Assembly (NCBI RefSeq): GCF_003610405.1
Contig: NZ_RAQC01000002.1
Coordinates: 434,001-498,000 of the forward strand
Direction of reading: 5' to 3'
Length of the DNA: 64,000 nt
From: Microbacterium sp. AG238
GTDB taxonomy: Bacteria > Actinomycetota > Actinomycetes > Actinomycetales > Microbacteriaceae
The notes beneath the pieces are model-generated. The model saw nothing but the letters and a program-made list of their open reading frames with translations. It did no database searches and was not told the origin of the DNA. Positions 43,188-51,805 of the stretch are shown here, one piece after another; position 1 is the stretch's first letter; the number at the start of each line of letters is the position of its first letter. The position numbers were made by a program, and so were the translations under genes.

Positions 43188-44756
43188 TCAGCCGCCGGGC
43201 TTGTCCGGTTTACCGGGCCCCGTCGAGCCCGGTCCCTTGCCGCTGTTCGAGCCGGGGCCGTTTCCGTTCCCGTTGCCGCTGTTCGAGCCGGGGGCCAACC
43301 CGTTGTTCTGGGCCGGCGCGGCGGGGGTGTCGACGGTCGTCGCCCCGGCGGGGACCGCCCCGGCCGGCGTGTCATCTCCGGCGTCGCCCGTCCCCGGCGT
43401 GACGACCGTCTCGGTCGCCGCCGGGGTCTCGTCCGTCGGAGCCTCGACGTCGGCGACGCCGTTGCCCGTCGAGATGTCTGCCGGAGTCTCCACGACGGCG
43501 GGTACGGTCACATTCGTCGTCGGCGAGGCCGGGGGCGGCATCAGCAGCAGGTGAGCGGTGAGCGCTACTCCGATCGCGCCGACGGATGCGGCGCCGACGG
43601 TGATCGCCGTTCGCCTCCGGCGCCGCGTGGTCGTTCCGCGAGCCGCCGTCGAGGCACCGGTGGCGCGGAGGGGTGGCGACCCCAACAGCGGCTCGATGCC
43701 CGGTTCTGCTGTCGTGCCGCGTGCCCACAGGGCGGCGGTCGCGGCTACCGGGGCATCGGATGCCGTCGTGGTCTCGAGATCCCGAGCCTCGGTGACGGGC
43801 CACGCCGCGGTCGCGACATCCGCCTGAGCGGTGCGAGATGCGTTCTCATCGTCGCCTCTCCTCGCGGCAGGCGCAGCCGGTGCGGCTGGCGCGGCGCCAC
43901 CCGAGGCGCCAGAGCCACGACGACTCAGCCGCGACATCACCTCGAGCGCCGTGGGACGGTCGTCGGGACGCCGCGAGGTCATCGCGCAGAGGAGGTCGCG
44001 CCACGGGTGGTCCAGCATCGGAGGCATGTCGGGGTCACGCGACAGGCGCGCCAGCAGCTGACCGCGATTGCCCTCCGACCCGGAGAATGCGCGCTCGCCG
44101 GTCGCTGCTTCGAGCAGCACCAGACCGAGCGCGTAGATGTCCGACGGCGGGGCGGGATCAGCGCCGTGCAGCAGTTCGGGCGCGATGTATGCGGCGGTGC
44201 CGATCAGCAGGCTGGGGGAGGTGACCCGGTCGCTGTCGAGAAGGTGGGCGATGCCGAAATCGGCGAGCTTGGCGCGCAGCGGCACGCCGGGCACCGTCGA
44301 CCGGGCGAGGAGGATGTTCGACGGCTTCACGTCGCGGTGCACGATTCCCGCGTCGTGCACCACGTGGAGTGCGTCGGCGAGCTGAGAGCCGAGCGCGGTC
44401 AGCTCCCCGTCGTCGAGGACCCCCGTCGCGATGCGCTGCGACAGCGTCATCCCCACCACGTGCTCCATGACGAGGAAGCGCGGCTCGTCGCTCAGATGCG
44501 CGTCGAACAGGGTCACCAGGCCGGGGTGATTCAGTGACGCGAGTAGCCGCGTCTCGATCGCGGCGCGGTCCGACGCGGTGCTGTCGGTCAGCTCGGACCG
44601 CAGCACCTTGACAGCTACCGGACGCCCGAGCGCTTCGTCGCGCGCGAGGAACACGCGGGCCATGCCGCCCGAGCCGATCGCCTCGACAACGCGGTACCGA
44701 CCCGCGAGGAGCACGCCAGGGAGGACGGAATCATCGCTCGCGACACTGTCGATCAT
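43188..44756 (-). CDS. membrane serine/threonine protein kinase (PknB-type catalytic domain)
   Basis: 522 residues. The kinase domain spans ~20-275: 'IGSGGMARVF' (glycine loop), 'VAVKVL' (Lys50), 'HRDVKPSN' (140-147) and 'DFG' (166-168), then 'GTAAYIAPE'. A Gly/Ala/Pro linker leads to one membrane helix near residue 385-405, and the outside part is Thr/Val/Pro-rich, ending in a Gly-Ser-Asn-Lys tail. There are no PASTA repeats, unlike PknB, so it would not bind muropeptides that way. TACCGT (complement of 44794-44799) is a plausible -10. Targets unknown; the neighbouring efflux operon runs the same way. Confidence 0.9.
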   Translation of the reverse strand: MIDSVASDDSVLPGVLLAGRYRVVEAIGSGGMARVFLARDEALGRPVAVKVLRSELTDSTASDRAAIETRLLASLNHPGLVTLFDAHLSDEPRFLVMEHVVGMTLSQRIATGVLDDGELTALGSQLADALHVVHDAGIVHRDVKPSNILLARSTVPGVPLRAKLADFGIAHLLDSDRVTSPSLLIGTAAYIAPELLHGADPAPPSDIYALGLVLLEAATGERAFSGSEGNRGQLLARLSRDPDMPPMLDHPWRDLLCAMTSRRPDDRPTALEVMSRLSRRGSGASGGAAPAAPAAPAARRGDDENASRTAQADVATAAWPVTEARDLETTTASDAPVAATAALWARGTTAEPGIEPLLGSPPLRATGASTAARGTTTRRRRRTAITVGAASVGAIGVALTAHLLLMPPPASPTTNVTVPAVVETPADISTGNGVADVEAPTDETPAATETVVTPGTGDAGDDTPAGAVPAGATTVDTPAAPAQNNGLAPGSNSGNGNGNGPGSNSGKGPGSTGPGKPDKPGG

Positions 44757-44861
44757 CCCGCGTCCTCGTCCTCGGCCGTCCCCACCGCGAGCAACGGTAG
44801 ACCTCGACGACTCGAGGCGAGGAGGACTGGCGCTCGGGCGCCGTCCGCGCTATGGGCGGGA

Positions 44862-46181
44862 TCAGGCGTTGCCGCGCAGCGCCACGACCGGTTCGATGCG
44901 TGACGCGCGCCGGGCCGGGATGCCGCCGGCTGCGAGCCCGATGATCGCTCCGAGCACGGTTCCGCCGAGAGCCACCCAGGGATCGAGGACGGGCGACCAC
45001 TGCTGCACGATCGATACGCCGATCACGGCGAACACGCCGAGGGCCGACCCGATCAGGCCGCCCAGCAGTCCGATGACGATCGACTCGACGACGAACTGTC
45101 CGGCGATCTGCCTTCCGGTCGACCCGAGCGCGCGTCGCAGCCCGATCTCGCCGGTGCGTTCGAGCACCGACAGGGTCGTGACGTTCGCGATCCCGAGGCC
45201 TCCCGCCAGCAGCACGATGACGCCGAGGATGAGGAAGACGACGTTGACGTCTCCCTGCACGTCGCGGGCGAGATCGGAACGGCCCTGCGGCGCGCTCACC
45301 TCGAGCGTGTCGACCGCGTCGGGCGCGAGGGCCAGAGGTGCCTGCTGACGCAGCTGCGGTCCGGTGCCGACCACGATGCGCGCGATGGCGTCACCGGGGG
45401 AGGCGAGCTGGAAGTCCTGTCGCGCGGCACCGGTGGGGATCACGACGGCGTCGACGACCTCGGCGCGGCGGTCGAGCTCGTCGAAGATCCCGACGACGGC
45501 GTAAGCCACGCCGCCGATGAACACCGAGGGCTGTGTGTCGATGCGATTGATCGCGAGGCGTTCGGCGGCGCGGGAGCCGAGCATCGCGACGCGATCGCCG
45601 CGGGCATCGTGTCCGGCGTCGAACGACCGACCCGTGACGATGCGCCCGCCGAGGGTGTCGAGGAACTCGCCCGAGGCCGCGAAGAGCGCCGGGGGAGCGG
45701 CAGCGGCGATCGAGGGATCGTTGATCGGCACGGCGGTGATCGTGTTCTCGCGCAGCGTGACCGGTGCCAGCACGGCGGCCGACTCGACGCCGGCGAGGTT
45801 CTCGAGGCGCGCCGGCGCATCCCACGGCAGCGAGGCGGTCGCGACCCGCTGGCCGCCGCGTGCCTGCGCCTCGCTCGGACCGATGCTCAGGTGGGTTGCG
45901 GCAGCGGCATCGAACTGCCGAGCGATCTGCCCGGCGGCGGTCTGTGCGAAGCCGATGGTCGCCACGAGCGCGCCGATGCCGAGCACCGTGCCCATGACGG
46001 TCATCACCAGACGCCCCGGGCGCGAGCCGATGTCGGTCGTCGCCTCGAGGACGAGGTCGCCGAACCCGAAGCGATCGGCGCGTGCCACCTGGCGGGCTTC
46101 GGCAACCGCGGTCGTCGTCGCCGAAGTGTCGGTCGAGCGGTCGGACCGCCGGCTGCGGAGCTTCTTCCAGAGCGCGGCCAT
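44862..46181 (-). CDS. MacB/FtsX-type ABC transporter permease
   Basis: 439 residues. One N-terminal membrane helix near residue 57-80 ('GRLVMTVMGTVLGIGALVATIGFAQ'), a large external domain (about 85-300), then three helices at ~310-335, 360-390 and 405-425 ending 'GGIPARRASRIEPVVALRGNA'. This is the MacB permease layout. Its ATG shares one base with the stop of the ATPase gene (TGATG), so it is the last gene of a four-gene operon with adaptor and lipoprotein. Confidence 0.92.
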   Translation of the reverse strand: MAALWKKLRSRRSDRSTDTSATTTAVAEARQVARADRFGFGDLVLEATTDIGSRPGRLVMTVMGTVLGIGALVATIGFAQTAAGQIARQFDAAAATHLSIGPSEAQARGGQRVATASLPWDAPARLENLAGVESAAVLAPVTLRENTITAVPINDPSIAAAAPPALFAASGEFLDTLGGRIVTGRSFDAGHDARGDRVAMLGSRAAERLAINRIDTQPSVFIGGVAYAVVGIFDELDRRAEVVDAVVIPTGAARQDFQLASPGDAIARIVVGTGPQLRQQAPLALAPDAVDTLEVSAPQGRSDLARDVQGDVNVVFLILGVIVLLAGGLGIANVTTLSVLERTGEIGLRRALGSTGRQIAGQFVVESIVIGLLGGLIGSALGVFAVIGVSIVQQWSPVLDPWVALGGTVLGAIIGLAAGGIPARRASRIEPVVALRGNA

Positions 46182-46933
46182 CAGCTCAGCTCGCTCATCC
46201 GGCCGTCCGCGATGCGGATGCGCCGAGCCGCACGATCAGCCACGCCCTGATCGTGCGTGATGACGACGAAGGTCAGCCCGCCCGCGTTGAGCTCTTCGAA
46301 CAACGCCATGATGTCGGCGGTGGTGGCCTGGTCGAGGTTGCCGGTCGGCTCGTCGGCGAGGATGACGCGGGGTTGTGTGACGACGGCACGCGCCACCGCC
46401 ACCCGCTGTCGCTCACCGCCCGAGAGCAGCCCGGGACGGAAGTCGACGCGGTGACCGAGGCCGACCCGGTCGAGGGCGGCTCGTGCGCGCTCCGCGCGCT
46501 CGCCGCGTGGCGTGCCGCTGTAGAGCATCGGCAGCATGACGTTCTCGAGCACGGTTCGCCGCGGCATCAGGTGGAACGCCTGGAAGACGAAGCCGAGTCG
46601 TCGTGCACGCACCGCTGCCCGCTCGTCTTCGGTATAGCCGCCGGTCAGCTCGCCCGCGAGGCGGTACTCGCCCACGGTCGGCCGATCGAGGAGTCCGAGG
46701 ATGTTGAGCATCGTCGACTTGCCCGATCCACTCGGCCCGACGATCGAGACGTACTCACCGTCGGAGACCGTCAGGTTGATGCCCTTGAGTGCTTGCACCT
46801 CCGGTGGGCCGGGGAACGAACGGGTGACATCGCGCAGCTCGATTACCGGTGGATTTTCATCCGATCGGATGACGTCGACGAACTCGTCCGGGGCGGCGGG
46901 GCGATCGGAGGTGACGATGGCGGCGTCGGTCAT
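46181..46933 (-). CDS. MacB/LolD-type ABC transporter ATP-binding protein
   Basis: 250 residues. 'GPSGSGKST' (Walker A), 'FVFQAFHLMPRRTVLENVMLP' (Q-loop with the MacB-type sequence), 'LSGGERQRVAVARAV' (signature), 'VILADEPTGNLD' (Walker B) and 'VVITHDQGVAD' (switch). An extra N-terminal stretch of about 30 residues precedes the domain. It drives the co-encoded permease; its ATG overlaps the adaptor stop by 4 bp. Confidence 0.94.
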   Translation of the reverse strand: MTDAAIVTSDRPAAPDEFVDVIRSDENPPVIELRDVTRSFPGPPEVQALKGINLTVSDGEYVSIVGPSGSGKSTMLNILGLLDRPTVGEYRLAGELTGGYTEDERAAVRARRLGFVFQAFHLMPRRTVLENVMLPMLYSGTPRGERAERARAALDRVGLGHRVDFRPGLLSGGERQRVAVARAVVTQPRVILADEPTGNLDQATTADIMALFEELNAGGLTFVVITHDQGVADRAARRIRIADGRMSELS

Positions 46934-48543
46934 CGCCCGACCACGACGAGATCGTCTTCCGCGAGCTCACCGTCGGTAGCTCGCACCTCGACGGCGCCGC
47001 CGGCGGAGAGACCGGTCTCGACGACGACGAGGCGGGTGCGGGCGTCGGGGTCGCGCGGGTCGCCCTCGACGACCTCGACTCTCGTCTCGCCGCCTGGGCC
47101 TGCCGTCAGCGCCGCTGCGGGAACGCTGAGCACATCGCCCGCCGTCGCGCCGACGGCGATCGTGACGCGCACGTTCGTGCCCTGCAGCTGCGAGATCTGC
47201 TCGGGGGTCAGCGCGGCCGGCTCGAGGCTGACCTTCCACCGGCTCTCCCCGCCCGTTCCGGGGTCGACCGCGGTGACGGTCGCAGCGTGCTCGGTCCCGT
47301 CGGGCAGCGCGAAGCTGGCGGTCGAGCCGACCGTCAGGAGCTTGGCGTCGGCTTCCGCAGCTGATCCGGTCAGAGCCACGGTCGCGCCCGACACGGTCAT
47401 CGCCGCACCGGAGAGGATGCTGCCGCGTTCGGCCGACACCGCGTCCACACGGCGCGGCAGCTCGGTGAGATAGAGCACCTCTCCCGCCGGAAGCGCGGGC
47501 AGGGCTTGCTGACGGGCGCGCACGAGGTCGTCCTGCGCCTGCGAGAGCTGGCTGGCCGCGGCGTCGACCGCCGCGCGCTCGCTGCTCGTGTCGGGCGCGG
47601 CGTTCAGCTGCTCGCGCGCGAGCTCGGCGGTGGCCACCTGGTTCTGGGCCGCGACGATCTCGTCCCACGAGGCGCCGTTCTCGCGCGCGCCCTGCAGCAG
47701 CGCGCGCGCATTCGCGACCTCGAGGTCGGCACGTGCGATGGCATTGCCGTCTCGCCCGGCCGCGTTCAGGGCTCCGCGCGCGGCGGCGAGGGCCTGCTCG
47801 GCGGACCGGACGTTGTCCTGGGCCGACCGGACGCTGCTCGTGCCGTCCTCCTCGGACTCGGGGCCGGTGTAGCCGACTGCCGCGTACAGCGCGGTGACCG
47901 CATTCGCGGCCTGCTCGTCGAAAACGTCGTTACCGGGGTCGCCCGCATCGATGCCGACGGCACGCATCGCCTCTTTGAACTGCACGACGTCGGGGCCGGC
48001 CACCCCGAATCGCAGGGTGCGGTAGGCGGGCAGTTCGCCCGGCAGCGTGATCACGGGACGCCCGGCCACCTCGAGCGCGACGGAGAGCTGCGTCAGCTCG
48101 GCTCCGAGTGCCGGAACCTGTCCGGTGACCACTGCCGGACCCGAGATCGCGGACGTGTCGATCTTCACCTCGACGGGGTCGGCGAACCCGACCTCGCCGC
48201 GGATCGTGACGTCATTGCTGAGCGGACCGAACTCCACCGGCACCGTCACGAGACCGGGAGCGGGGGCGTCGTCGGCCGCGGCCGAGGCGGGCGCCATGAC
48301 GAACCGCCCGACGAGGAGCCCGCCGACGAGCGCGACCACGGCGACCGCCGCGGAGATCCACAGCACGCGGTTGCGGGCGGCCACCGACCGCCAGACGGCG
48401 AACCGGCCGCCGCTCGACAGTGTCGTGGAGGCCGCGGCATCCGGGCCGTCGTCGGCGGTTTCGGCCGGGCTCAGGGGATCTGCGACGAGGTCGTCGAACG
48501 AGTCATCGGGCTCTGGTGCGTCGTTCACGCGGCCGTCGCTCAC
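46930..48543 (-). CDS. membrane-fusion-like adaptor of ABC efflux system (peptidoglycan-binding domain)
   Basis: 537 residues. A cytoplasmic N-terminus of about 60 residues, one membrane helix (~62-85), then an external part: a beta domain, a peptidoglycan-binding-like region ('FGVAGPDVVQFKEAMRAVGIDAGDPGNDVFDEQAANAVTALYAAVG'), a long coiled coil (~230-340) and C-terminal beta-barrel domains. This is the adaptor form used with MacB-type pumps in Gram-positive bacteria, where it may link the pump to the wall. Its start overlaps the lipoprotein stop. Confidence 0.85.
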   Translation of the reverse strand: MSDGRVNDAPEPDDSFDDLVADPLSPAETADDGPDAAASTTLSSGGRFAVWRSVAARNRVLWISAAVAVVALVGGLLVGRFVMAPASAAADDAPAPGLVTVPVEFGPLSNDVTIRGEVGFADPVEVKIDTSAISGPAVVTGQVPALGAELTQLSVALEVAGRPVITLPGELPAYRTLRFGVAGPDVVQFKEAMRAVGIDAGDPGNDVFDEQAANAVTALYAAVGYTGPESEEDGTSSVRSAQDNVRSAEQALAAARGALNAAGRDGNAIARADLEVANARALLQGARENGASWDEIVAAQNQVATAELAREQLNAAPDTSSERAAVDAAASQLSQAQDDLVRARQQALPALPAGEVLYLTELPRRVDAVSAERGSILSGAAMTVSGATVALTGSAAEADAKLLTVGSTASFALPDGTEHAATVTAVDPGTGGESRWKVSLEPAALTPEQISQLQGTNVRVTIAVGATAGDVLSVPAAALTAGPGGETRVEVVEGDPRDPDARTRLVVVETGLSAGGAVEVRATDGELAEDDLVVVGR

Positions 48544-49508
48544 GGACGAGCCTGCTCAGCCGCCGCCTTCATCGCCTCGAGCTCCGTCTTGTGATCGGCG
48601 ATGAACTGCTCTTCGGCCTCGTACTGCGCCTTCTGGTACTTGGCGCGGTAGTCGGTCTCCTTGCGGCAGTCGAGGTCGGCGAGGGCCAGCTCGACCTCTC
48701 GCTCGTGGATCTCGTCCATCGTCGCCTCGTCCGGGCCGGTCTCCGTCATGTTCTCGTACACGGCGTTGAGCTCGTCGTAGATGGAGTTCTGGGCATCGGT
48801 CTGCGCGGCGAATCCGGGGTACCCCGCGGCGTCCATGCACGCGGCCCACTCACGGTCGATGTCGGCGATGGCGGGGAGCGAGGCGGTGCTCTCGTAGAAC
48901 TTCGTGATGGCGTCCATGACGTCGGCGAACTCGTCGGACTGCAGCGGGTCGTCGCCGCTGATCTCGTGGCTGGCCCAGCCGTGACAGCCCGACGTCTCCC
49001 AGTTGTACTCGTAGGAGCCGTCCTCGGACATCTCCTCCTCGCTCGGGGTCGGGCCGTACAACGCTTCGTAGTACGCAGCCTGCTCCGACTCGGAGAGGGC
49101 CGTGACGTAGTCCGAGTTGGGATCGGTGGTCTGCTGCTCGGGCGCAGGCTCCGCGTCGGCGTCGGGATACTTCACGGCGCCGTAGCCCCACTGGGAGACG
49201 AACTCGCGGTCTTCGGGCTTCCATTCCGTGCCCGAACTGAACGAGGCGTTGGTGGGCGCGGGGATGTACTCGAAACCCTCGTCCTGCATGCACTGCGCGA
49301 CGAGCTCCTCGCGCTGCTTGTTCTCCTTCTCGAACCGGGCCTGCTGCTCCTCCTCGCTCATATCGCCGCCGTAGAAGGCGGAGAAATACTCGTTCAGCGG
49401 CGAGTCCTCGGTGTCGTTCGCGGACCCGTCCGCGGCCGTACAACCGGCCAGCACGAAGACGAGACCGACCGCGGCCGGCGCGGCCCATCGGAGTGTTTTG
49501 CGGTGCAC
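48540..49508 (-). CDS. lipoprotein, first gene of the ABC efflux operon
   Basis: 322 residues with a signal ending 'VFVLAGC' (Cys23). The acidic mature part has cysteines in 'AQCMQDEGFEYIP', 'SGCHGWASH', 'AACMDAAGYPGF' and 'LDCRKETDYRAKY', which may pair as two disulfides; the C-terminus is helical. The 'C-M-x2-x-G-Y/F' motif twice suggests an internal duplication. Function unknown; it probably supplies substrate or contacts the pump. GTG at 49508 is preferred over the upstream TTG (49514) because AAGGGGG lies 7 nt before it. TAGTCT (complement of 49539-49544) is the likely -10. Confidence 0.75.
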   Translation of the reverse strand: MHRKTLRWAAPAAVGLVFVLAGCTAADGSANDTEDSPLNEYFSAFYGGDMSEEEQQARFEKENKQREELVAQCMQDEGFEYIPAPTNASFSSGTEWKPEDREFVSQWGYGAVKYPDADAEPAPEQQTTDPNSDYVTALSESEQAAYYEALYGPTPSEEEMSEDGSYEYNWETSGCHGWASHEISGDDPLQSDEFADVMDAITKFYESTASLPAIADIDREWAACMDAAGYPGFAAQTDAQNSIYDELNAVYENMTETGPDEATMDEIHEREVELALADLDCRKETDYRAKYQKAQYEAEEQFIADHKTELEAMKAAAEQARP

Positions 49509-49621
49509 GTGCAACCCCCTTGTTTCAAGATCGCCTCAAGACTAGGGGTTCGCTGAGAGCCCCGAATCATCCGCGAGTATGACGTTTGCGTGACGATGGA
49601 CGTGACGACGGAGGGAATGAG

Positions 49622-50974
49622 ATGGCGCGACGCGACCCGAGTGACGACGACGTCGCCGACCTCGACGGCCTCTTCGCGGCGTCTGCTCCCGAGACGGTGA
49701 TGACCGCGTCGGAAGTGGCGGCGTCCCGTCGCCGACGCCGACGCAGCGGGTGGATCGCCGCCGGTGTCACCGCGGCGATCGTGCTCGGTGCGCCCGGCGG
49801 GTATGCCGCGTGGGCGCTGACCGCCCCGCTGAAGCCGGCCACGGGCGAGGTGTCGATCCCGCGAGCCCCGGTTCCGGCGGCAGCGGTCGACATCGCCTTC
49901 ACGGCCGACGGGGCCGCGGCGCTGTCCGTCGCCGGCGCGGAAGCGTACCTGGGGCCCGAGGCGGCCGGCGTGTGGATGACTCACGGCGGCGACGACCCTC
50001 GCCCCATCGCCAGCATCACCAAGCTCGTCACCGCGCTCGTGGTCCTGGACGCTTATCCGATCGCGGACGGCGACCGGGGGCCGACGCTCACCTTCGACCG
50101 CGACGATCACGCGCTCTACGACGCCTACTTCGTGCGCGACGCGACGATCGCCCCGATGCCGATCGGCAGTTCGCTGTCGCTGCGCGACGCGCTGGCGACG
50201 ATGCTCATCCCCTCAGCGAGCAACTACGCCGAAGCCATCGCCGTCTGGGCATTCGGGTCGGTGTCGGGCTTCCGTGCTGCGGCCGACCGATGGCTGGTGG
50301 CCAACGGGCTGGAGAGGACGAACATCGTCGAGCCCTCGGGCCTCGATCCACGCAACACCAGCACTCCGAGCGACCTCATCGCGCTCGGGCGCATCGCGGC
50401 GGCGGACCCGACGGTGGCGGCTATCGCCGCGACGCCGTCTCTGAACCTGCCGGGGCTGGGGCGCCTGGCCAACACCAACGGGCTGCTCGGCCAGAGCGGG
50501 ATAACGGGGCTCAAGACCGGAACGCTCGATGACAGCGGCGCGAACCTCCTCTACACGGCATCCGTCGACGTCGGCCTTCCCGAGCCGTTGAGCGTCGTGG
50601 GGGTGGCCCTCGGCGGGTCATCGAAGGGCGGCGTGGCGGACAGCGTTCTGGGTGTCCTGCGGCGCCTGGCCGATGGCTTCCATGACACCTCGGTCGCACA
50701 GCACGGGCAGGAGATCGGCGAGTACACGACGGCGTGGGGCAGCTCGGTACGAGTCGTGCTGGAAAAGGGGGCGTCGCTGCGGACGTGGTCCGACACGCCC
50801 ATCACGGTCGACGGTGACGTGCGCGTGCCCCGGGATTGGATAGACGGAGAGGTGCTGGGACAGATCACGTGGACGGCGGGCCCCGAGTCGGTCACCGTGC
50901 CCGTCGTGCTCGACGGCGACATCGAACCGCCCACGGAGTGGTGGCGTCTCACTCATCCGGGTGAAATCGGCTGA
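49622..50974 (+). CDS. D-alanyl-D-alanine carboxypeptidase-like serine peptidase
   Basis: 450 residues. A short cytoplasmic N-terminus, one membrane helix (about 41-63), then an S11-type penicillin-binding domain outside: 'IASITKLVTAL' with Ser131 and Lys134, 'SASNYAEAIA' (SxN) and 'GLKTGTLDDSG' with Lys298. It would trim the terminal D-Ala of peptidoglycan stem peptides. A C-terminal beta domain follows. GGAGGGAATGAG precedes the ATG. It is divergent from the efflux operon. Confidence 0.9.
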   Translation: MARRDPSDDDVADLDGLFAASAPETVMTASEVAASRRRRRRSGWIAAGVTAAIVLGAPGGYAAWALTAPLKPATGEVSIPRAPVPAAAVDIAFTADGAAALSVAGAEAYLGPEAAGVWMTHGGDDPRPIASITKLVTALVVLDAYPIADGDRGPTLTFDRDDHALYDAYFVRDATIAPMPIGSSLSLRDALATMLIPSASNYAEAIAVWAFGSVSGFRAAADRWLVANGLERTNIVEPSGLDPRNTSTPSDLIALGRIAAADPTVAAIAATPSLNLPGLGRLANTNGLLGQSGITGLKTGTLDDSGANLLYTASVDVGLPEPLSVVGVALGGSSKGGVADSVLGVLRRLADGFHDTSVAQHGQEIGEYTTAWGSSVRVVLEKGASLRTWSDTPITVDGDVRVPRDWIDGEVLGQITWTAGPESVTVPVVLDGDIEPPTEWWRLTHPGEIG

Positions 50975-51183
50975 CGGATTTCTGCGCTCTGCGCGACCGG
51001 CGCGTGCGATCCCGCCGTCTGCAGGTCGACCCGTCGCGTCCCGCATCCGTCGCACCGCACGTAGCGCACGATCCCGTCCGACGTCCGGTGCGCCGACTCG
51101 GTCGTCCAGCCGTGCTCGTGGATGCGAGCAGGGAGCGGTGCGGTGGGCGATTCGGATGGCGATGCGGATGGCGACGGAGTCAT
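50953..51183 (-). CDS. small zinc-ribbon-like protein, unrecognised
   Basis: 76 residues from the ATG at 51183. A Pro/Ser-rich start is followed by 'HEHGWTTESAHRTSDGIVRYVRCDGCGTRRVDLQ', with a CxxC pair and nearby histidines that could bind one zinc. Its end overlaps the carboxypeptidase gene by 22 bp. The CxxC block looks like conserved short actinobacterial proteins, but I cannot name a family. It is divergent from the CGNR gene with 25 bp between. Confidence 0.55.
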   Translation of the reverse strand: MTPSPSASPSESPTAPLPARIHEHGWTTESAHRTSDGIVRYVRCDGCGTRRVDLQTAGSHAPVAQSAEIRQPISPG

Positions 51184-51208
51184 GACTCGATCGTGATGTA
51201 ATGCCGTT

Positions 51209-51760
51209 ATGCAACTCAACCCTTACGGGGAGTATGCGGTTCTCCTCGCCGCCTCGCTCGCGAACGATTGGCCGAGCGATCGCGACGGCATCGTCGCGCG
51301 CACCTACGAGTTCGGGATGACCGCGATCTACGCTCCGGCGGCTCCATCCGACCTCGCGTCGACCCGGGCGGTCATCGACTCCTGGCTCGAGGTCGTCGAC
51401 GCCGAGACGCCGGCGCTCCGTGCCACGCTGCTGAACCGGCTCATGGCGGCGGCGACCGCGTACCCCCGCCTGACCGACCACGACGGCGCGTGGCATCTCC
51501 ACTACCGCGACGACGATCAGCGGCTGCCGCAGGTGCTGGGCGCGGTCGTCGCCGTCGGCACGGCGCTCCATGTGACGACGCGGGGGATGGAGCGCCTGTC
51601 GCGTTGCGCGGCCGGGCGCGCCCCCGGCGACCCGTGCCGCAACGTCGTGGTCGACGTCACCCGCAACGGCCGGCAGCGCTACTGCTCGGTGAGGTGCGCC
51701 AACCGCGACGGCGTGCGACGGCATCGGGCGAGGTCTGCCGTAGCGCATTCCCGGGCCTGA
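51209..51760 (+). CDS. CGNR zinc-finger regulator (ABATE domain)
   Basis: 183 residues. The C-terminal 'CAAGRAPGDPCRNVVVDVTRNGRQRYCSVRCANRDGVRRHRAR' is the CGNR zinc finger (four cysteines; the CGNR signature is 'CANR' here), and the N-terminal ~130 residues are the ABATE stress-response domain. These are predicted DNA-binding regulators. TGTAAT at 51197-51202 lies 6 nt before the ATG, so the transcript is probably leaderless and shares a very short promoter region with the divergent zinc-ribbon gene. Confidence 0.85.
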   Translation: MQLNPYGEYAVLLAASLANDWPSDRDGIVARTYEFGMTAIYAPAAPSDLASTRAVIDSWLEVVDAETPALRATLLNRLMAAATAYPRLTDHDGAWHLHYRDDDQRLPQVLGAVVAVGTALHVTTRGMERLSRCAAGRAPGDPCRNVVVDVTRNGRQRYCSVRCANRDGVRRHRARSAVAHSRA

Positions 51761-51805
51761 CGGCAAACGGCGTCGTCTCGCGGCGCGAACGGACACAGTG
51801 GTGGG

